Shown in pieces: positions 8,428 through 17,148 of a DNA stretch of 64,000 bases (positions within the stretch are counted from its first letter, which is position 1; the number at the start of each line of letters is the position of its first letter). The position numbers were made by a program, and so were the translations under genes. Below the pieces are notes generated by a model, which made no database searches, was not told the origin of the DNA, and worked only from the letters and a program-made list of their open reading frames with translations. This stretch comes from Sphingomonas sanxanigenens (GTDB lineage Bacteria; Pseudomonadota; Alphaproteobacteria; Sphingomonadales; Sphingomonadaceae). The stretch is taken from assembly GCA_003240855.1 (NCBI GenBank), contig QFNN01000002.1, positions 1 through 64,000 of the forward strand, in the 5' to 3' direction.

Positions 8428-10044
8428 TCAGGCGATGCGATCGGCAGCGTCGGCCGCGTCCTCGCTGGTCGAATCGGAAAAGGCGGACGCCGGCGCATCG
8501 GGCGCAGCCGCCTGCTGATCGGCGGCGCCACGATCCTGGCGGCCCTGCTGCTCGACGCCCGTGTCGCCGAGCTTCAGCCCGCGCGAATCGGCGAGCTGGG
8601 CGAGGCGAGGCGCGGCTTCGTTCAGAAGCGCGCGCGCCTGCGCAGTGTCCGTGGTGAAAGCGATGTGCACGCGGTCGCCGTCCTGGCGCAGCTTGACCTC
8701 GACGCCGCCGAGCGCATCGGGGCTGAGAGCGATATGGATGCTGCGGCCATTATGTCCGCGTTGCTCGTCGATGCGATCGATGAGCGCTTCCATCCATTCG
8801 GCGCGGCGCGTGTCGATCACCGGCGCGCTCTGCGCGGCGACGGGCGCCTCGACCCGGTGCGGAGCGGCGGTCGTCGCAGCAGCGGCGGTCACCGCGCCGA
8901 GCGCAGCCGACTGGCTGTTATCGGTGGAGGCGGCAGAACGGCGATCCTCGCTGAAACTCTGGACCAGAGCGGCCACGGCCTGGAGCGTCGCCGCATCGGG
9001 CTGGGCCGCCGGGATGACGGGAAGGACGATCGCGGGCTTCGCCGGCGCGGCGGCCTGGGGCTGCGCCTGCGCCTGATCGCTGCCGGCGGGGGCCAAGGAC
9101 GGCTTGCGCGATGCGTCCGCATCGACGCCGGCGACCAGCGCATCGGCATCGGTCTGCACAGGTTCGATCGGCGCGCCGACGACAGGCGCGCCAGACACGA
9201 CAGGCGCGGCGACCGGAACCAGGATTGGAACAGGAGCGGGAGGCGGGGCGGCCGACGGAGCCTGGTCGGCCGGTGCGGGCGTATCCCCGGCATCATCCTC
9301 CGGCTGTTGATCGTCGGCGGCGGGGAGCAGCGGCACATCGGTCTCACATACCGCCGGTGCCTGTTCGCCGGGCTTGAAGCGCGGGATGACGACTTCGCAC
9401 TGCCCCGGCTGGGGCGGCGTGCCGGCAACGGGCTTGCCTGCTGGCTTGTCAGGGGAAACTTGGGTTGCGCCGACAGGAAGCCCCTTGCGGGGCTGGAGCA
9501 TGACGACGACGGCGTCGGCGGCGCGATCCTCGCCAGCGTCGGCGGGAAGGGGCGCATCCCGCGCAGGAAGATGTTCGTTTTCAGTTACTTCGGCGTCATC
9601 GCCATCGGCAGCGGGCGGCGCGGGGCGGAAGCGCGGAGTGACGACGACCGTGCAGACGCCAACCTGTTGCGGATCGGACGCGGCGGGCGCGGCGTCATCC
9701 GCCGGCGCGATGCTGAGCGCGGCGGCCATGTCCGAAAGCGGGGCGTCGGGCGGGGCAGGCGCGGCGAGGGGGGACGGCGGCGCAATGACCGGCGTCGTCC
9801 CAGCAGCAGTGACGGGAACGGCAGCCGTCGCCGCCATCAGACTGGCGGTCGAGACGCCGGCGGCAAGATCTTGCCGGGCATCCGGCAAGACGACGCCCGG
9901 AACGGCAGCGCCCGCCACATCGCCCGATGTGTCGCCTATCCCGGCGACCAGCGATGCGAACATCCCCGCCACACCCTCCGGCGCACGGATTTCCGGCATT
10001 TTTGCGCTGGCGAGACCAAGGATGTCGATGCTGAGGCTGTTCAC
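8428..10044 (-). CDS. fliK: Flagellar hook-length control protein FliK
   Basis: The 538-residue protein is rich in Ala and Pro through most of its length. It ends with a Flg_hook domain (about 430-510, with IALSPDALGGVEVKLRQDGD). FliK is a secreted molecular ruler that tells FlhB to switch export specificity. The start codon is GTG at 10044. The middle region carries two similar Cys-containing motifs (VGVCTVVVTPRFRPA and GQCEVVIPRFKPG), unusual for a ruler domain. A sigma-54 promoter sits just upstream and a palindromic candidate activator site lies inside the coding region at 9861-9888. Confidence 0.9.
   Translation of the reverse strand: MNSLSIDILGLASAKMPEIRAPEGVAGMFASLVAGIGDTSGDVAGAAVPGVVLPDARQDLAAGVSTASLMAATAAVPVTAAGTTPVIAPPSPLAAPAPPDAPLSDMAAALSIAPADDAAPAASDPQQVGVCTVVVTPRFRPAPPAADGDDAEVTENEHLPARDAPLPADAGEDRAADAVVVMLQPRKGLPVGATQVSPDKPAGKPVAGTPPQPGQCEVVIPRFKPGEQAPAVCETDVPLLPAADDQQPEDDAGDTPAPADQAPSAAPPPAPVPILVPVAAPVVSGAPVVGAPIEPVQTDADALVAGVDADASRKPSLAPAGSDQAQAQPQAAAPAKPAIVLPVIPAAQPDAATLQAVAALVQSFSEDRRSAASTDNSQSAALGAVTAAAATTAAPHRVEAPVAAQSAPVIDTRRAEWMEALIDRIDEQRGHNGRSIHIALSPDALGGVEVKLRQDGDRVHIAFTTDTAQARALLNEAAPRLAQLADSRGLKLGDTGVEQQGRQDRGAADQQAAAPDAPASAFSDSTSEDAADAADRIA
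9861..9888. promoter_or_regulatory. Intragenic palindromic enhancer-like site (CGGCAA/TTGCCG)
   Basis: The sequence contains a perfect 16-base palindrome, CGGCAAGATCTTGCCG, at 9861-9876, followed by another CGGCAA at 9883. The hexamers start at 9861, 9871 and 9883. The same hexamer forms 10-base-phased arrays at 21472-21517 and 24738-24784. The site lies inside fliK, about 200 bases downstream of the fliK sigma-54 promoter. I infer a binding site for the FlbD-like activator; no binding evidence exists. Confidence 0.55.
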
Positions 10045-10066
10045 GGTCGCTCCCGTATTGATCGGT

Positions 10067-10504
10067 TCACCCTGATTTCAGCAAGGACCGTGCCAGTGCC
10101 CGCGCCTGATGTGGCGCGTTGGCGAGCGCGCGGCGAGCGTCGAGCGCGCGCGCCTCAAGTTCACGGTCGATCAGCTTCTCGACCGCGCCATGATTGCGCT
10201 TGGCGGCGCCGGTCTGTTCGCGCGCCTGATCGAGCTGGCGCGTCGCTTCCGCAATGCGGCGCTGCGCTTCCTGCTGCGACCGGGCGAGACGCTCGCGATA
10301 ATGGGCGGCGGCGAAGAGATTGAGTCCTTCCGCCGAGCCTTCACGCGGCGCAACGCCTTCGGACAGCGAGGCGATGCGCTGGGCCAGCGCATGCGCGCTG
10401 CTCGCGCGATCGGCGGCGGCGGCTTCCTCGACGCGCGCCTGATCGAGCTGAAAGGAGCGGACCTTGAGAATCCGGCCGAGGCGCTTCGGATCGCGCCGCG
10501 CCAT
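10067..10504 (-). CDS. fliJ: Flagellar export chaperone FliJ
   Basis: The 145-residue protein is almost wholly helical and charged, as expected for the FliJ antiparallel coiled coil. It begins MARRDPKRLGRILKVRSFQL. FliJ sits in the centre of the FliI ATPase ring and contacts FlhA. Assignment relies on size, coiled-coil composition and position directly after fliI, with a one-base overlap of stop and start. The 3' end of the gene contains the sigma-54 promoter for fliK. Confidence 0.85.
   Translation of the reverse strand: MARRDPKRLGRILKVRSFQLDQARVEEAAAADRASSAHALAQRIASLSEGVAPREGSAEGLNLFAAAHYRERLARSQQEAQRRIAEATRQLDQAREQTGAAKRNHGAVEKLIDRELEARALDARRALANAPHQARALARSLLKSG
10080..10095 (-). promoter_or_regulatory. 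Sigma-54 promoter of fliK operon
   Basis: The minus strand reads TGGCAC-GGTCC-TTGCT, an exact match to the -24/-12 consensus TGGCAC-N5-TTGCW. It lies within the last codons of fliJ. Transcription would start near 10069, about 25 bases before the GTG start of fliK. It probably drives fliK-fliL-fliM-fliN-fliO-fliP-fliQ-fliR-flhB, partly independent of the upstream fliE-to-fliJ genes. Confidence 0.75.
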
Positions 10505-11829
10505 CAGCCGTCGCCGAACAGGCCGACCAGCTCGGCCGTCGCCTCATCGAGCGACACGGCCTCGTCAGCGCTCTGGCGGATATATTCGAGGATTGCGGGG
10601 TGGCAGGCGATCGCCTGATCGAGCGCGGGATCGGTCCCGCCGCGATAGGCCCCCATCAGGATGAGATCGCGATTTTCCTCATAAGTGGCGAGATGGCGGC
10701 GGAGCACGCGCGCAGCGTGGCGATGCTCCGGCCCGACAATGTCGTTCATCACGCGGCTGACCGAGGGGCCGAGGTCGATCGCGGGATAGACGGCGCGTTC
10801 GGCGAGCGCGCGCGACAGCACGATATGCCCGTCGAGGATCGCGCGCGCCGAATCGACCACGGGATCGCTGCCGTCGTCGCCATCGGCGAGCACGGTGTAG
10901 ATGGCGGTGATCGAGCCGCGCCCGTTAGCGTCCGCCCCGGCGCGCTCGATGAGATTGGGCAGCATCGCGATTGCCGAAGGCGGATAGCCGCGCGCCGACG
11001 CCGGTTCGCCCAGCGCGAGGCCAATCTCGCGCCCGGCATGGGCGACGCGGGTAAGGCTGTCCATGATAAGCAGCACGCGCTTGCCCTCGGCGCGGAACCC
11101 CTCCGCAATCGCCGTCGCGCGCATCGCGCCGCGGATGCGGAGCACGGGCGAATGATTGGCGGGAACGGCGACGACGACACTGCGCGCGCGCGCCTCGCCC
11201 GCAATCTTGGTTTCAAGGAAATCAGTGACTTCGCGGCTTCGCTCGCCAATCAGACCGACCACGACGACATCGGCCTTCACCGAGCGGACGATCATGCCGA
11301 GCAGCACCGATTTGCCGACGCCCGAGCCGGCCATGATGCCGATGCGCTGGCCGTGGCCGATGGTAAGCAGGCCGTTGATCGCGCGCACGCCGACATCGAG
11401 CGGTTCGAGCACGCGGCCGCGATCGAGCGGATTCTGGTGGCGGCCGGCGAGCGGCCAGCTCTTCGCGCCGCGAATCGGGCCTAGCCCGTCGATCGGGCGG
11501 CCCGCGCCGTCGACGATGCGACCGAGCAACGCGCTGCCGACCTGCGCCTCGCCCGGCTGGCCGATCGGACGGACCGGAGCATCGGGGAGCAGCGCGGCCG
11601 GGCCGCCGAGGTTCATCATCAGCGTTCTGCCCGCGCGGAAGCCGATCACTTCGGCCTCGACCGCGCCGTCGCCCGCGCCGATGCGGCACATGGTGCCGAC
11701 GGGCAGCGAGAGGCCGACGGCCTCCATCAGCAGCCCGTCATAGGAAGCAAGGCGACCAATGACTTCGGGCGCGGGCGCGAAATCGGTGCGGAGCCGATCG
11801 AGATAGTCGAGCGCAAAATCGTTGAGCAT
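10504..11829 (-). CDS. fliI: Flagellum-specific ATPase FliI
   Basis: The 441-residue protein is an F1-beta-like hexameric ATPase. It has the Walker A motif AGSGVGKS (167-174), a Walker B segment RVLLIMDSLTRVAHAGREIG and the family end AIACHPAILEYIRQSADE. FliI powers unfolding and loading of export substrates at the cytoplasmic base of the flagellum. It is preceded by fliH (stop and start overlap by one base) and followed by fliJ. Length and motifs are complete. Confidence 0.96.
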   Translation of the reverse strand: MLNDFALDYLDRLRTDFAPAPEVIGRLASYDGLLMEAVGLSLPVGTMCRIGAGDGAVEAEVIGFRAGRTLMMNLGGPAALLPDAPVRPIGQPGEAQVGSALLGRIVDGAGRPIDGLGPIRGAKSWPLAGRHQNPLDRGRVLEPLDVGVRAINGLLTIGHGQRIGIMAGSGVGKSVLLGMIVRSVKADVVVVGLIGERSREVTDFLETKIAGEARARSVVVAVPANHSPVLRIRGAMRATAIAEGFRAEGKRVLLIMDSLTRVAHAGREIGLALGEPASARGYPPSAIAMLPNLIERAGADANGRGSITAIYTVLADGDDGSDPVVDSARAILDGHIVLSRALAERAVYPAIDLGPSVSRVMNDIVGPEHRHAARVLRRHLATYEENRDLILMGAYRGGTDPALDQAIACHPAILEYIRQSADEAVSLDEATAELVGLFGDG

Positions 11830-12602
11830 CAGCCGGCGTCCGGCAGCGCGGCGCGATCGATCGCGGCGGCAAGCTGAGCGAGCCAGGCGGTGGGGCCGTC
11901 CTCGATCGCCGTGGCGCGCGTCTCGATCACAAGGCCGCCGCGTTCGACTGCCTTGTCGCCGATCGCGGAAACGCGTTCGGGAACGCGGCCTTCGACCAGC
12001 GCCAGATCTTCGGGGTTCAGACGCATCAGCGCAGGTTCGCTGCTGTCGGCGAGCAGTTTCACCGCCGCATCGATCCGCTTCGCCAGCAGATCGGGCTCAA
12101 CGCCGATTTCGCCAACCATGCGGGTGACGAGATAGAGAACGGTCTGGCGCAGATGCGCGGCAAGCTGATCGCGGTCGAAGCTGGCGACGCCGTCGAGCGC
12201 GGCGACGATCCGGTCGCCGATCGCGGTCTGGGCATCAGCCTCCAGCGCGCCCTGGCGGACGCCGGCGTCGAAGCCGGCCGCATAGCCTTCGACCCGCGCG
12301 GCGTCGAGCGCGTCGAGCAGCGGTTCGGCGTCATGTTCGGGCGGGTTTCCGTCGCGGCCGCCAGCGGCGTCGAGGGGATTCCAGCCGGCGGTCGGGTTAT
12401 TGTCCGGATCGGCGGGGCTGAAATGTTTGGGCTGCGGCGGCGCGGGCGAGACGGGGGTGAAGCCCACCGGCTCCTTGTCGGCGCGGGCGAAGGCGATTTC
12501 GGAGAAACCGCCGCGCAGCGCCGCCATATAGTCGCCGAGCGCGCCGACGCCGACGCTGCGGGCATCCCCCTGCGGCGCGAAGCCGGCCGGGCCGTCAGAC
12601 AT
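11829..12602 (-). CDS. fliH: Flagellar export stator protein FliH
   Basis: The 257-residue product has a variable Pro-rich N terminus and a FliH/V-ATPase-E-like C-terminal half. A glycine-repeat-like segment (VEGYAAGFDAGVRQGALEAD, about 103-122) fits the GxxxG/AxxxG helix of FliH. FliH dimers bind FliI and tether it to FliN. The ATG at 12602 was chosen; it overlaps the fliG stop by eight bases. An upstream in-frame start would lie further inside fliG. Family similarity is weak, so gene order supports the call. Confidence 0.85.
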   Translation of the reverse strand: MSDGPAGFAPQGDARSVGVGALGDYMAALRGGFSEIAFARADKEPVGFTPVSPAPPQPKHFSPADPDNNPTAGWNPLDAAGGRDGNPPEHDAEPLLDALDAARVEGYAAGFDAGVRQGALEADAQTAIGDRIVAALDGVASFDRDQLAAHLRQTVLYLVTRMVGEIGVEPDLLAKRIDAAVKLLADSSEPALMRLNPEDLALVEGRVPERVSAIGDKAVERGGLVIETRATAIEDGPTAWLAQLAAAIDRAALPDAG

Positions 12603-13608
12603 AATCGTCGTCCCGGCCGCCGAGCATGATCGCGCCATCTGCCGCCATGCGGCGTGCGACCGTCAGGATCGTCTTTTGCGCTTCGAGCACTTCGCTGAGG
12701 CGCATCGGGCCGCGCGCTTCCATCTCGTCGCGGATGCCGTCGGCGGCGCGCGCCGACATGCAGCCGAGGAAGCGGTTGCGCGCCGCCTCGTCCACGCCCT
12801 TGAGGGCGACGGTGAGGACATCGGCCTCCACCCCGCGAAGGAGCGCGCCCATATTCTTGTCGTCGAGCGCCAGAAGATGCTCGAAAACGAACATCTCCTC
12901 CTCGATCTTGCGCGCGGTCTCGCGATCGATCTTGGCGACCTTGGGCATGACCTTCTGCTCGGTCGCGCGGCGGGCGTTGTTCATGATCGCCGCCGCCTCG
13001 CGCGCGCCGCCCAGCGGCACCGGGGTCGGCGAATGCGACTTACCCATGCGCGCGGCGAGCATGTCGCGCAGCATCTGCAACGCTTCCTGCGTGACCGGGC
13101 CGAGCGTCGCGACGCGGTGGACGATCTCGGGCTGAACGGCCTCGGGCATCAATTGCAGCACTTCGGCGGCGACGGCGGGATCGAGATTGGCGATCAGCAC
13201 GGCCGCGAGCTGGGGATGCTCATGTTCGATCATGCGCGCGATCTCCGGCGCATCGAGCCAGTCGAGCAGGTCGATCGAGCGGACATCCTCGGGCGGGGTG
13301 ATGCGCGCAAGAACGCTGTCCGCCTTGTCGGGACCGAGGGCGATCGTCATCGTGCGTTCGATCTGCGGACGCGGATTGAAGCCGATCGCGGTGCGCTCGC
13401 GCGCCTTGCCGACGAAATCGTCGAGCACGGCGGCGACCTGCGGCTCGCCCACATCGGCGACGGCGAACATCGCCTTGCCGAGCTGGCGGACCTCATCGGG
13501 TTCCAGCTTGCGGAGAATGGCCGCAGCTTCCTCCTCGCCCACCAGCATCATCAGCACGGCGGCGCGCTCGACGCCGCTGAGATTGCGGCCGGAAATCCCA
13601 AGGGTCAT
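12595..13608 (-). CDS. fliG: Flagellar motor switch protein FliG
   Basis: The 337-residue protein contains the N-terminal domain that binds FliF (GVERAAVLMMLVGEEEAAAI), the armadillo middle domain (HEHPQLAAVLIANLDPAVAA, EHPQ motif) and the charged C-terminal domain. The C-terminal domain bears the torque-generating helix (LGCMSARAADGIRDEMEARG). It sits on the cytoplasmic face of the MS ring and touches the stator. It overlaps fliF by four bases and fliH by eight. Confidence 0.96.
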   Translation of the reverse strand: MTLGISGRNLSGVERAAVLMMLVGEEEAAAILRKLEPDEVRQLGKAMFAVADVGEPQVAAVLDDFVGKARERTAIGFNPRPQIERTMTIALGPDKADSVLARITPPEDVRSIDLLDWLDAPEIARMIEHEHPQLAAVLIANLDPAVAAEVLQLMPEAVQPEIVHRVATLGPVTQEALQMLRDMLAARMGKSHSPTPVPLGGAREAAAIMNNARRATEQKVMPKVAKIDRETARKIEEEMFVFEHLLALDDKNMGALLRGVEADVLTVALKGVDEAARNRFLGCMSARAADGIRDEMEARGPMRLSEVLEAQKTILTVARRMAADGAIMLGGRDDDYV

Positions 13609-15431
13609 GCGCCGGCCTTCTCGTCGGAGCGGATCATGTCGCGGACGGCGAGCGCGGCGCGCGCCGGATTGTCGCGGGTGAAGTCGCGGACCAGCCGGAC
13701 CTTGTCGTCATAGCTGCGCGCACTGTCGAGCATCTCGATGCTGACCGGCTGATAGGCGTCGGGCGCGCCGCCGGCGACTTCGGACGCGCCGGACATCGGC
13801 CGCACGCCCTCGATCTCGCCGCCCTCGACGGTCGCTACGGGCTGGCCGTCTCCCCCCTTGGCGGCGGCCTCCTTCTTCCTGGAAAGCCCCTTCATCAGCG
13901 GGCGGACGCCCACGAAGAGGACGAGCAGCGCAATGGCGAGCGCCGTCAGATTGCGCGCCAGCACGGGGAACCAGCCGGCGTCGTACCAGGCCGCCTTTGC
14001 GCCGAGCGGATCGGCGGCGAACTGGCGACTGATTACCGTAACCTGATCGTTGCGCGCCGGATCGAAGCCGACGGCGGCGCGGACGAGGTTGTTGATCTGC
14101 TGGATTTCCTGGGGAGTGCGCGGCTTGGCGCCTTCGGCGTCGCGCAGGACGACCGCGACCGACAGCCGCCTGATCGAGCCAGGCGCGGCGCGGGTGACAG
14201 AGACTTCGCGACCAACCTCATAGGAACGGGCATATTGATCCGACTGCTTGAGATTGTCGGGCATCTTGCCGCCATTCGCGGCCGTGGCGGCGGCAGCGGC
14301 CGGCGTGCCGTTGGCCGCAGGGACGCCAGCCGCAGCGCCAGGGGCGCCGGGCGCGCCGGGAGTCCCCGCCTGGGGCGGCTGCGGCGCGGCGGCGCCGGCC
14401 TTGACCTGCGTGGCGGGGGGAGGCGTGTTCGACAGCGCGCCGGGGATGCCCTGCGGCGTCGCTTCGGCGCGATCGGCGGTCCAGCTCCCCTGTTCGGCGC
14501 GGAGCGAACCGTCCTTGTCATAGCTTTCGCGCGTCGCCTGACTTTCGTCGAGATTGACGTCGGCCTGAACCTCGGTGCTGAAATTGCCTGCGCCGACCAG
14601 CGGAGTCAGCAACTGGATCAACTGGGTGCGATATTTATCCTCGACCCGGCGCTGAAAATCGATGCGCTGGTCGCCGTCGGCGGTGACGCCGCCGGCGCCC
14701 GGCTTGCTGAGCAACTGGCCCGCGCCGTCGACGATGGTCACCGCCTCCGGCTTCATTCCGGGCACCGACGAGGCGACGAGATTGACGATCGAGCGAACCT
14801 GCGATTCGCCGAGCGAGCGCCCGGCGGCGAGGCGGACGATGACCGAGGCCGAAGGCGACGCATTGTCGCGCACGAAAACGCTCGATTCGGGCATGGCGAG
14901 GTGAACGCGCGCGTCGGCGACCGAATCAATCTCCTCTATCGACTTGGCGAGTTCGGTCTCGCGCGCCTGGCGAAGGCGTTCGCCCTCGACCGCGCGGCTG
15001 ACGCCCATCGGAAGCTGATCGAGGATCGCATAGCCGCCGGGCGCCGTCTTGGGCAGATTCTGCGAGGCGAGCAGCATGCGCGCCTTGTAGAAATCGTCCT
15101 CGGCCACGGTCAGCGTGCCCGTCGAATTGTCGATATGGCTCTTGATGTTGCTCTGGGTCAGCGCCTCGGAGACCGAAGCCTTGTCGGCGTCCGACAGGCC
15201 GGAGAAGAGGATCTTCTGCGGCGGGGTGGCGAGCATCATCCAGGCGAGCGCAGCAAGGGCGGCGACGGCGACGGCCGCAAGCGCCGGCAGGCTCTTGCGG
15301 ACGATCGGACGGGCGAGGAAATCCTTCGCCATGCCAAGCAGATCGCGCGCGCCCGCTGCGGCCGGGGCAGGCTGCGGCTGGGCGGCGGGGGGCAGGACCT
15401 CGCCTGCGGGCGTGAGTGCGTTGGTCGCCAT
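13605..15431 (-). CDS. fliF: Flagellar MS-ring protein FliF
   Basis: The 608-residue protein has two membrane helices (about 48-66 and 482-502) flanking a large periplasmic part. That part has YscJ/FliF ring-building motifs (MPESSVFVRDNASPSASVIV) and a low-complexity Ala/Pro/Gly loop at about 330-390. The cytoplasmic C terminus (SYDDKVRLVRDFTRDNPARA) binds FliG. FliF makes the MS ring, the first structure of the basal body. The Pro/Ala loop is longer than usual but in frame. The gene follows fliE by three bases. Confidence 0.96.
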   Translation of the reverse strand: MATNALTPAGEVLPPAAQPQPAPAAAGARDLLGMAKDFLARPIVRKSLPALAAVAVAALAALAWMMLATPPQKILFSGLSDADKASVSEALTQSNIKSHIDNSTGTLTVAEDDFYKARMLLASQNLPKTAPGGYAILDQLPMGVSRAVEGERLRQARETELAKSIEEIDSVADARVHLAMPESSVFVRDNASPSASVIVRLAAGRSLGESQVRSIVNLVASSVPGMKPEAVTIVDGAGQLLSKPGAGGVTADGDQRIDFQRRVEDKYRTQLIQLLTPLVGAGNFSTEVQADVNLDESQATRESYDKDGSLRAEQGSWTADRAEATPQGIPGALSNTPPPATQVKAGAAAPQPPQAGTPGAPGAPGAAAGVPAANGTPAAAAATAANGGKMPDNLKQSDQYARSYEVGREVSVTRAAPGSIRRLSVAVVLRDAEGAKPRTPQEIQQINNLVRAAVGFDPARNDQVTVISRQFAADPLGAKAAWYDAGWFPVLARNLTALAIALLVLFVGVRPLMKGLSRKKEAAAKGGDGQPVATVEGGEIEGVRPMSGASEVAGGAPDAYQPVSIEMLDSARSYDDKVRLVRDFTRDNPARAALAVRDMIRSDEKAGA

Positions 15432-15434
15432 CGA

Positions 15435-15788
15435 TTACACCGGCATGCTCATAATGTCCTTGTAGGCGGACAGAAGTTTGTTCCGGACCTGCAGCGTCGC
15501 CTCGAAGCTGATCGAGGCCTGCTGGCGCGCGAGCATCACCTTTGCGACGTCGACGGTTTCGCCGCGTTCATAGGCGTCGCTGGCCGCGCGCGCGGCGTCC
15601 TGCTGCTGGTTGACGGATTTGAGCGCGGCTTCGAGCGTGTCGCCGAAACCGCCGCTGGCGCCTGCCTTCGCCGGCGCGGCCGACGAGGCCGAACCGGCGT
15701 TCTTGAGCGCCTCGTTCCGCTCGAGGATCTGCGCGCGCAGGGCAAGCACCCTGTCCGCGCCCATGGCTCCGCTGACGTTCATGCCCAT
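15435..15788 (-). CDS. fliE: Flagellar hook-basal body adapter FliE
   Basis: The 117-residue product ends with the conserved FliE core (SFEATLQVRNKLLSAYKDIM). FliE joins the MS ring and export gate to the rod. It overlaps the end of the upstream sigma-54 activator gene by ten bases, and fliF follows after three bases, so the activator and fliE-F-G-H-I-J appear to form one transcription unit. N-terminal residues are variable, as usual. Confidence 0.93.
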   Translation of the reverse strand: MGMNVSGAMGADRVLALRAQILERNEALKNAGSASSAAPAKAGASGGFGDTLEAALKSVNQQQDAARAASDAYERGETVDVAKVMLARQQASISFEATLQVRNKLLSAYKDIMSMPV

Positions 15789-17062
15789 GCACTCCGGCTA
15801 GGCGCGGCGACGCTGCCGCCCTCGCTGCGAATGCGCGCAAGGCGGTAGCGCAGCGTGCGTTCGGAAATGCCGAGGCGTCTGGCGGTTTCGGCGCGGCTGC
15901 CGCCGCACAGCGCGAGCGTGTCGCGGATCGCCTGATATTCGCTGAGCTTGACGATATTGCCGAGCGTCGGATCCTCCTGCGCCTCGACCACGGGCGCGGC
16001 AGGCGCGAAAGCCATCGCGCCCGCGCGGTCGAAGATGATATGCTCGACCTCGATCCGGTCGCCCGGGGCGAGGAGCAACGCGCGCTGGATGACATTTTCC
16101 AGCTCGCGGACATTGCCCGGCCAGTCATGCGCGAGCAGCGCATCAAGCGCGGCGAGGCTGGGCCAAGGAATGACCGAGCGACCGGCGGCGTGACGCAGGA
16201 TCATCGTCGCGGCGAGCGCGGCGACATCCTGCCGACGGTCGGCAAGCGCGATCGTGGTGAGCGGAAAGACGCTCAGCCGGTAGTAAAGGTCGGCGCGAAA
16301 CCGCCCCGCGCCGACTTCGCGGCCCAGATCGCGGTTGGCGCAGGCGATGACGCGGACGTCGATCGGCTCGGGCGCGGTGGCGCCGAGCGGCACGACTTCA
16401 CGCTCCTGCAGCGCACGGAGGAGCTTGGCCTGGAGCGGAAGCGGCAGTTCGGCGATTTCGTCGAGCAGCAGCGTGCCGCCATTGGCCGCGCGGAAAAAGC
16501 CCTCGGAAGCCCCGGCAGCGCCGGTGAAAGCGCCCTTGGTATGGCCGAACAGCAGCGCTTCGAGCATGGTTTCGGGAAGCGCGGCGCAGTTGATCGCGAC
16601 GAAGGGGCCGTCGCGGCGATCCGAGCGATTGTGGATGTAGCGCGCCAGCACTTCCTTGCCGGTGCCGGTCGGCCCGTTGACGAGGACGGTGATGTCGCTG
16701 GCGGCGACGCGCTCGGCCAGCGCATAGAGCGCGAGACTCTGCGGATCGGCGGCGGCCGGGGCCTCCTCGCCGCGCAGCAGCGCCGCCGCGAAGGCGTGGC
16801 CGAAAATCATGTCGTCGCGACCATAGGAGAGGCGGGCGGGCGCGCCTTCGCGGGCCAGGCGGACTTCGCGATCCTGGCCGCGACCGAGCACCAGCGTGTT
16901 GCGCGGCGCCGGCAGGCCTTCCTCCTCCATCACGATGAAAGCATCGGTCGGGCGGGGGCGTTCCCCGGCGTAAGGACGGACATCGAATCCGAGTCCGCGC
17001 ATCCACGAAATCAGGACAGGATTGACCCGGGCGCTTTCGGCGCTCGGCAGGATGGACCGCAT
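15779..17062 (-). CDS. FlbD-like sigma-54-dependent flagellar transcription activator
   Basis: The 427-residue protein has a short N-terminal part (1-105), an AAA+ sigma-54 interaction domain (about 108-335) and a C-terminal Fis-type helix-turn-helix (about 385-417, ETARRLGISERTLRYRLARI). Walker A is GPTGTGKE (130-137), the sigma-54 contact loop is GAFTGA (177-182), and Walker B is GGTLLLDEIAEL. The N terminus has no receiver phospho-acceptor motif, so activity is probably not set by ordinary phosphorylation. By its place at the head of the fliE-fliJ genes it resembles FlbD of Caulobacter. It should drive the sigma-54 promoters at 10080, 22188, 24644 and 24828. Confidence 0.88.
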   Translation of the reverse strand: MRSILPSAESARVNPVLISWMRGLGFDVRPYAGERPRPTDAFIVMEEEGLPAPRNTLVLGRGQDREVRLAREGAPARLSYGRDDMIFGHAFAAALLRGEEAPAAADPQSLALYALAERVAASDITVLVNGPTGTGKEVLARYIHNRSDRRDGPFVAINCAALPETMLEALLFGHTKGAFTGAAGASEGFFRAANGGTLLLDEIAELPLPLQAKLLRALQEREVVPLGATAPEPIDVRVIACANRDLGREVGAGRFRADLYYRLSVFPLTTIALADRRQDVAALAATMILRHAAGRSVIPWPSLAALDALLAHDWPGNVRELENVIQRALLLAPGDRIEVEHIIFDRAGAMAFAPAAPVVEAQEDPTLGNIVKLSEYQAIRDTLALCGGSRAETARRLGISERTLRYRLARIRSEGGSVAAPSRSAWA

Positions 17063-17116
17063 CGTTGAACCCCCACAGTTCCGGGCGGTTGCCCGTTGGG
17101 AGGCTTATCGCGGTTA

Positions 17117-17130
17117 ACTGGTAAACCAGT
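17117..17130. promoter_or_regulatory. Inverted repeat between activator gene and flagellin gene
   Basis: The sequence ACTGGT-AA-ACCAGT is a perfect six-base inverted repeat, flanked on both sides by GGTTAA (17112 and 17131). It overlaps the -35 element of the candidate flagellin promoter and lies 55 bases from the start of the divergent activator gene. It could be an operator for either gene. No regulator is identified. Confidence 0.4.
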
Positions 17131-17148
17131 GGTTAAACAGCGCGATAA
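17122..17148 (+). promoter_or_regulatory. Candidate sigma-28 promoter of flagellin gene
   Basis: The plus strand reads TAAACCAG, an 11-base spacer, then CGCGATAA. Spacing equals the sigma-28 consensus, and the -35 TAAA and -10 CGATAA match, while the first bases of the -10 differ. This predicts a leader of about 160 bases before the flagellin ATG at 17316. It is weaker than the fliD promoter. Confidence 0.5.
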
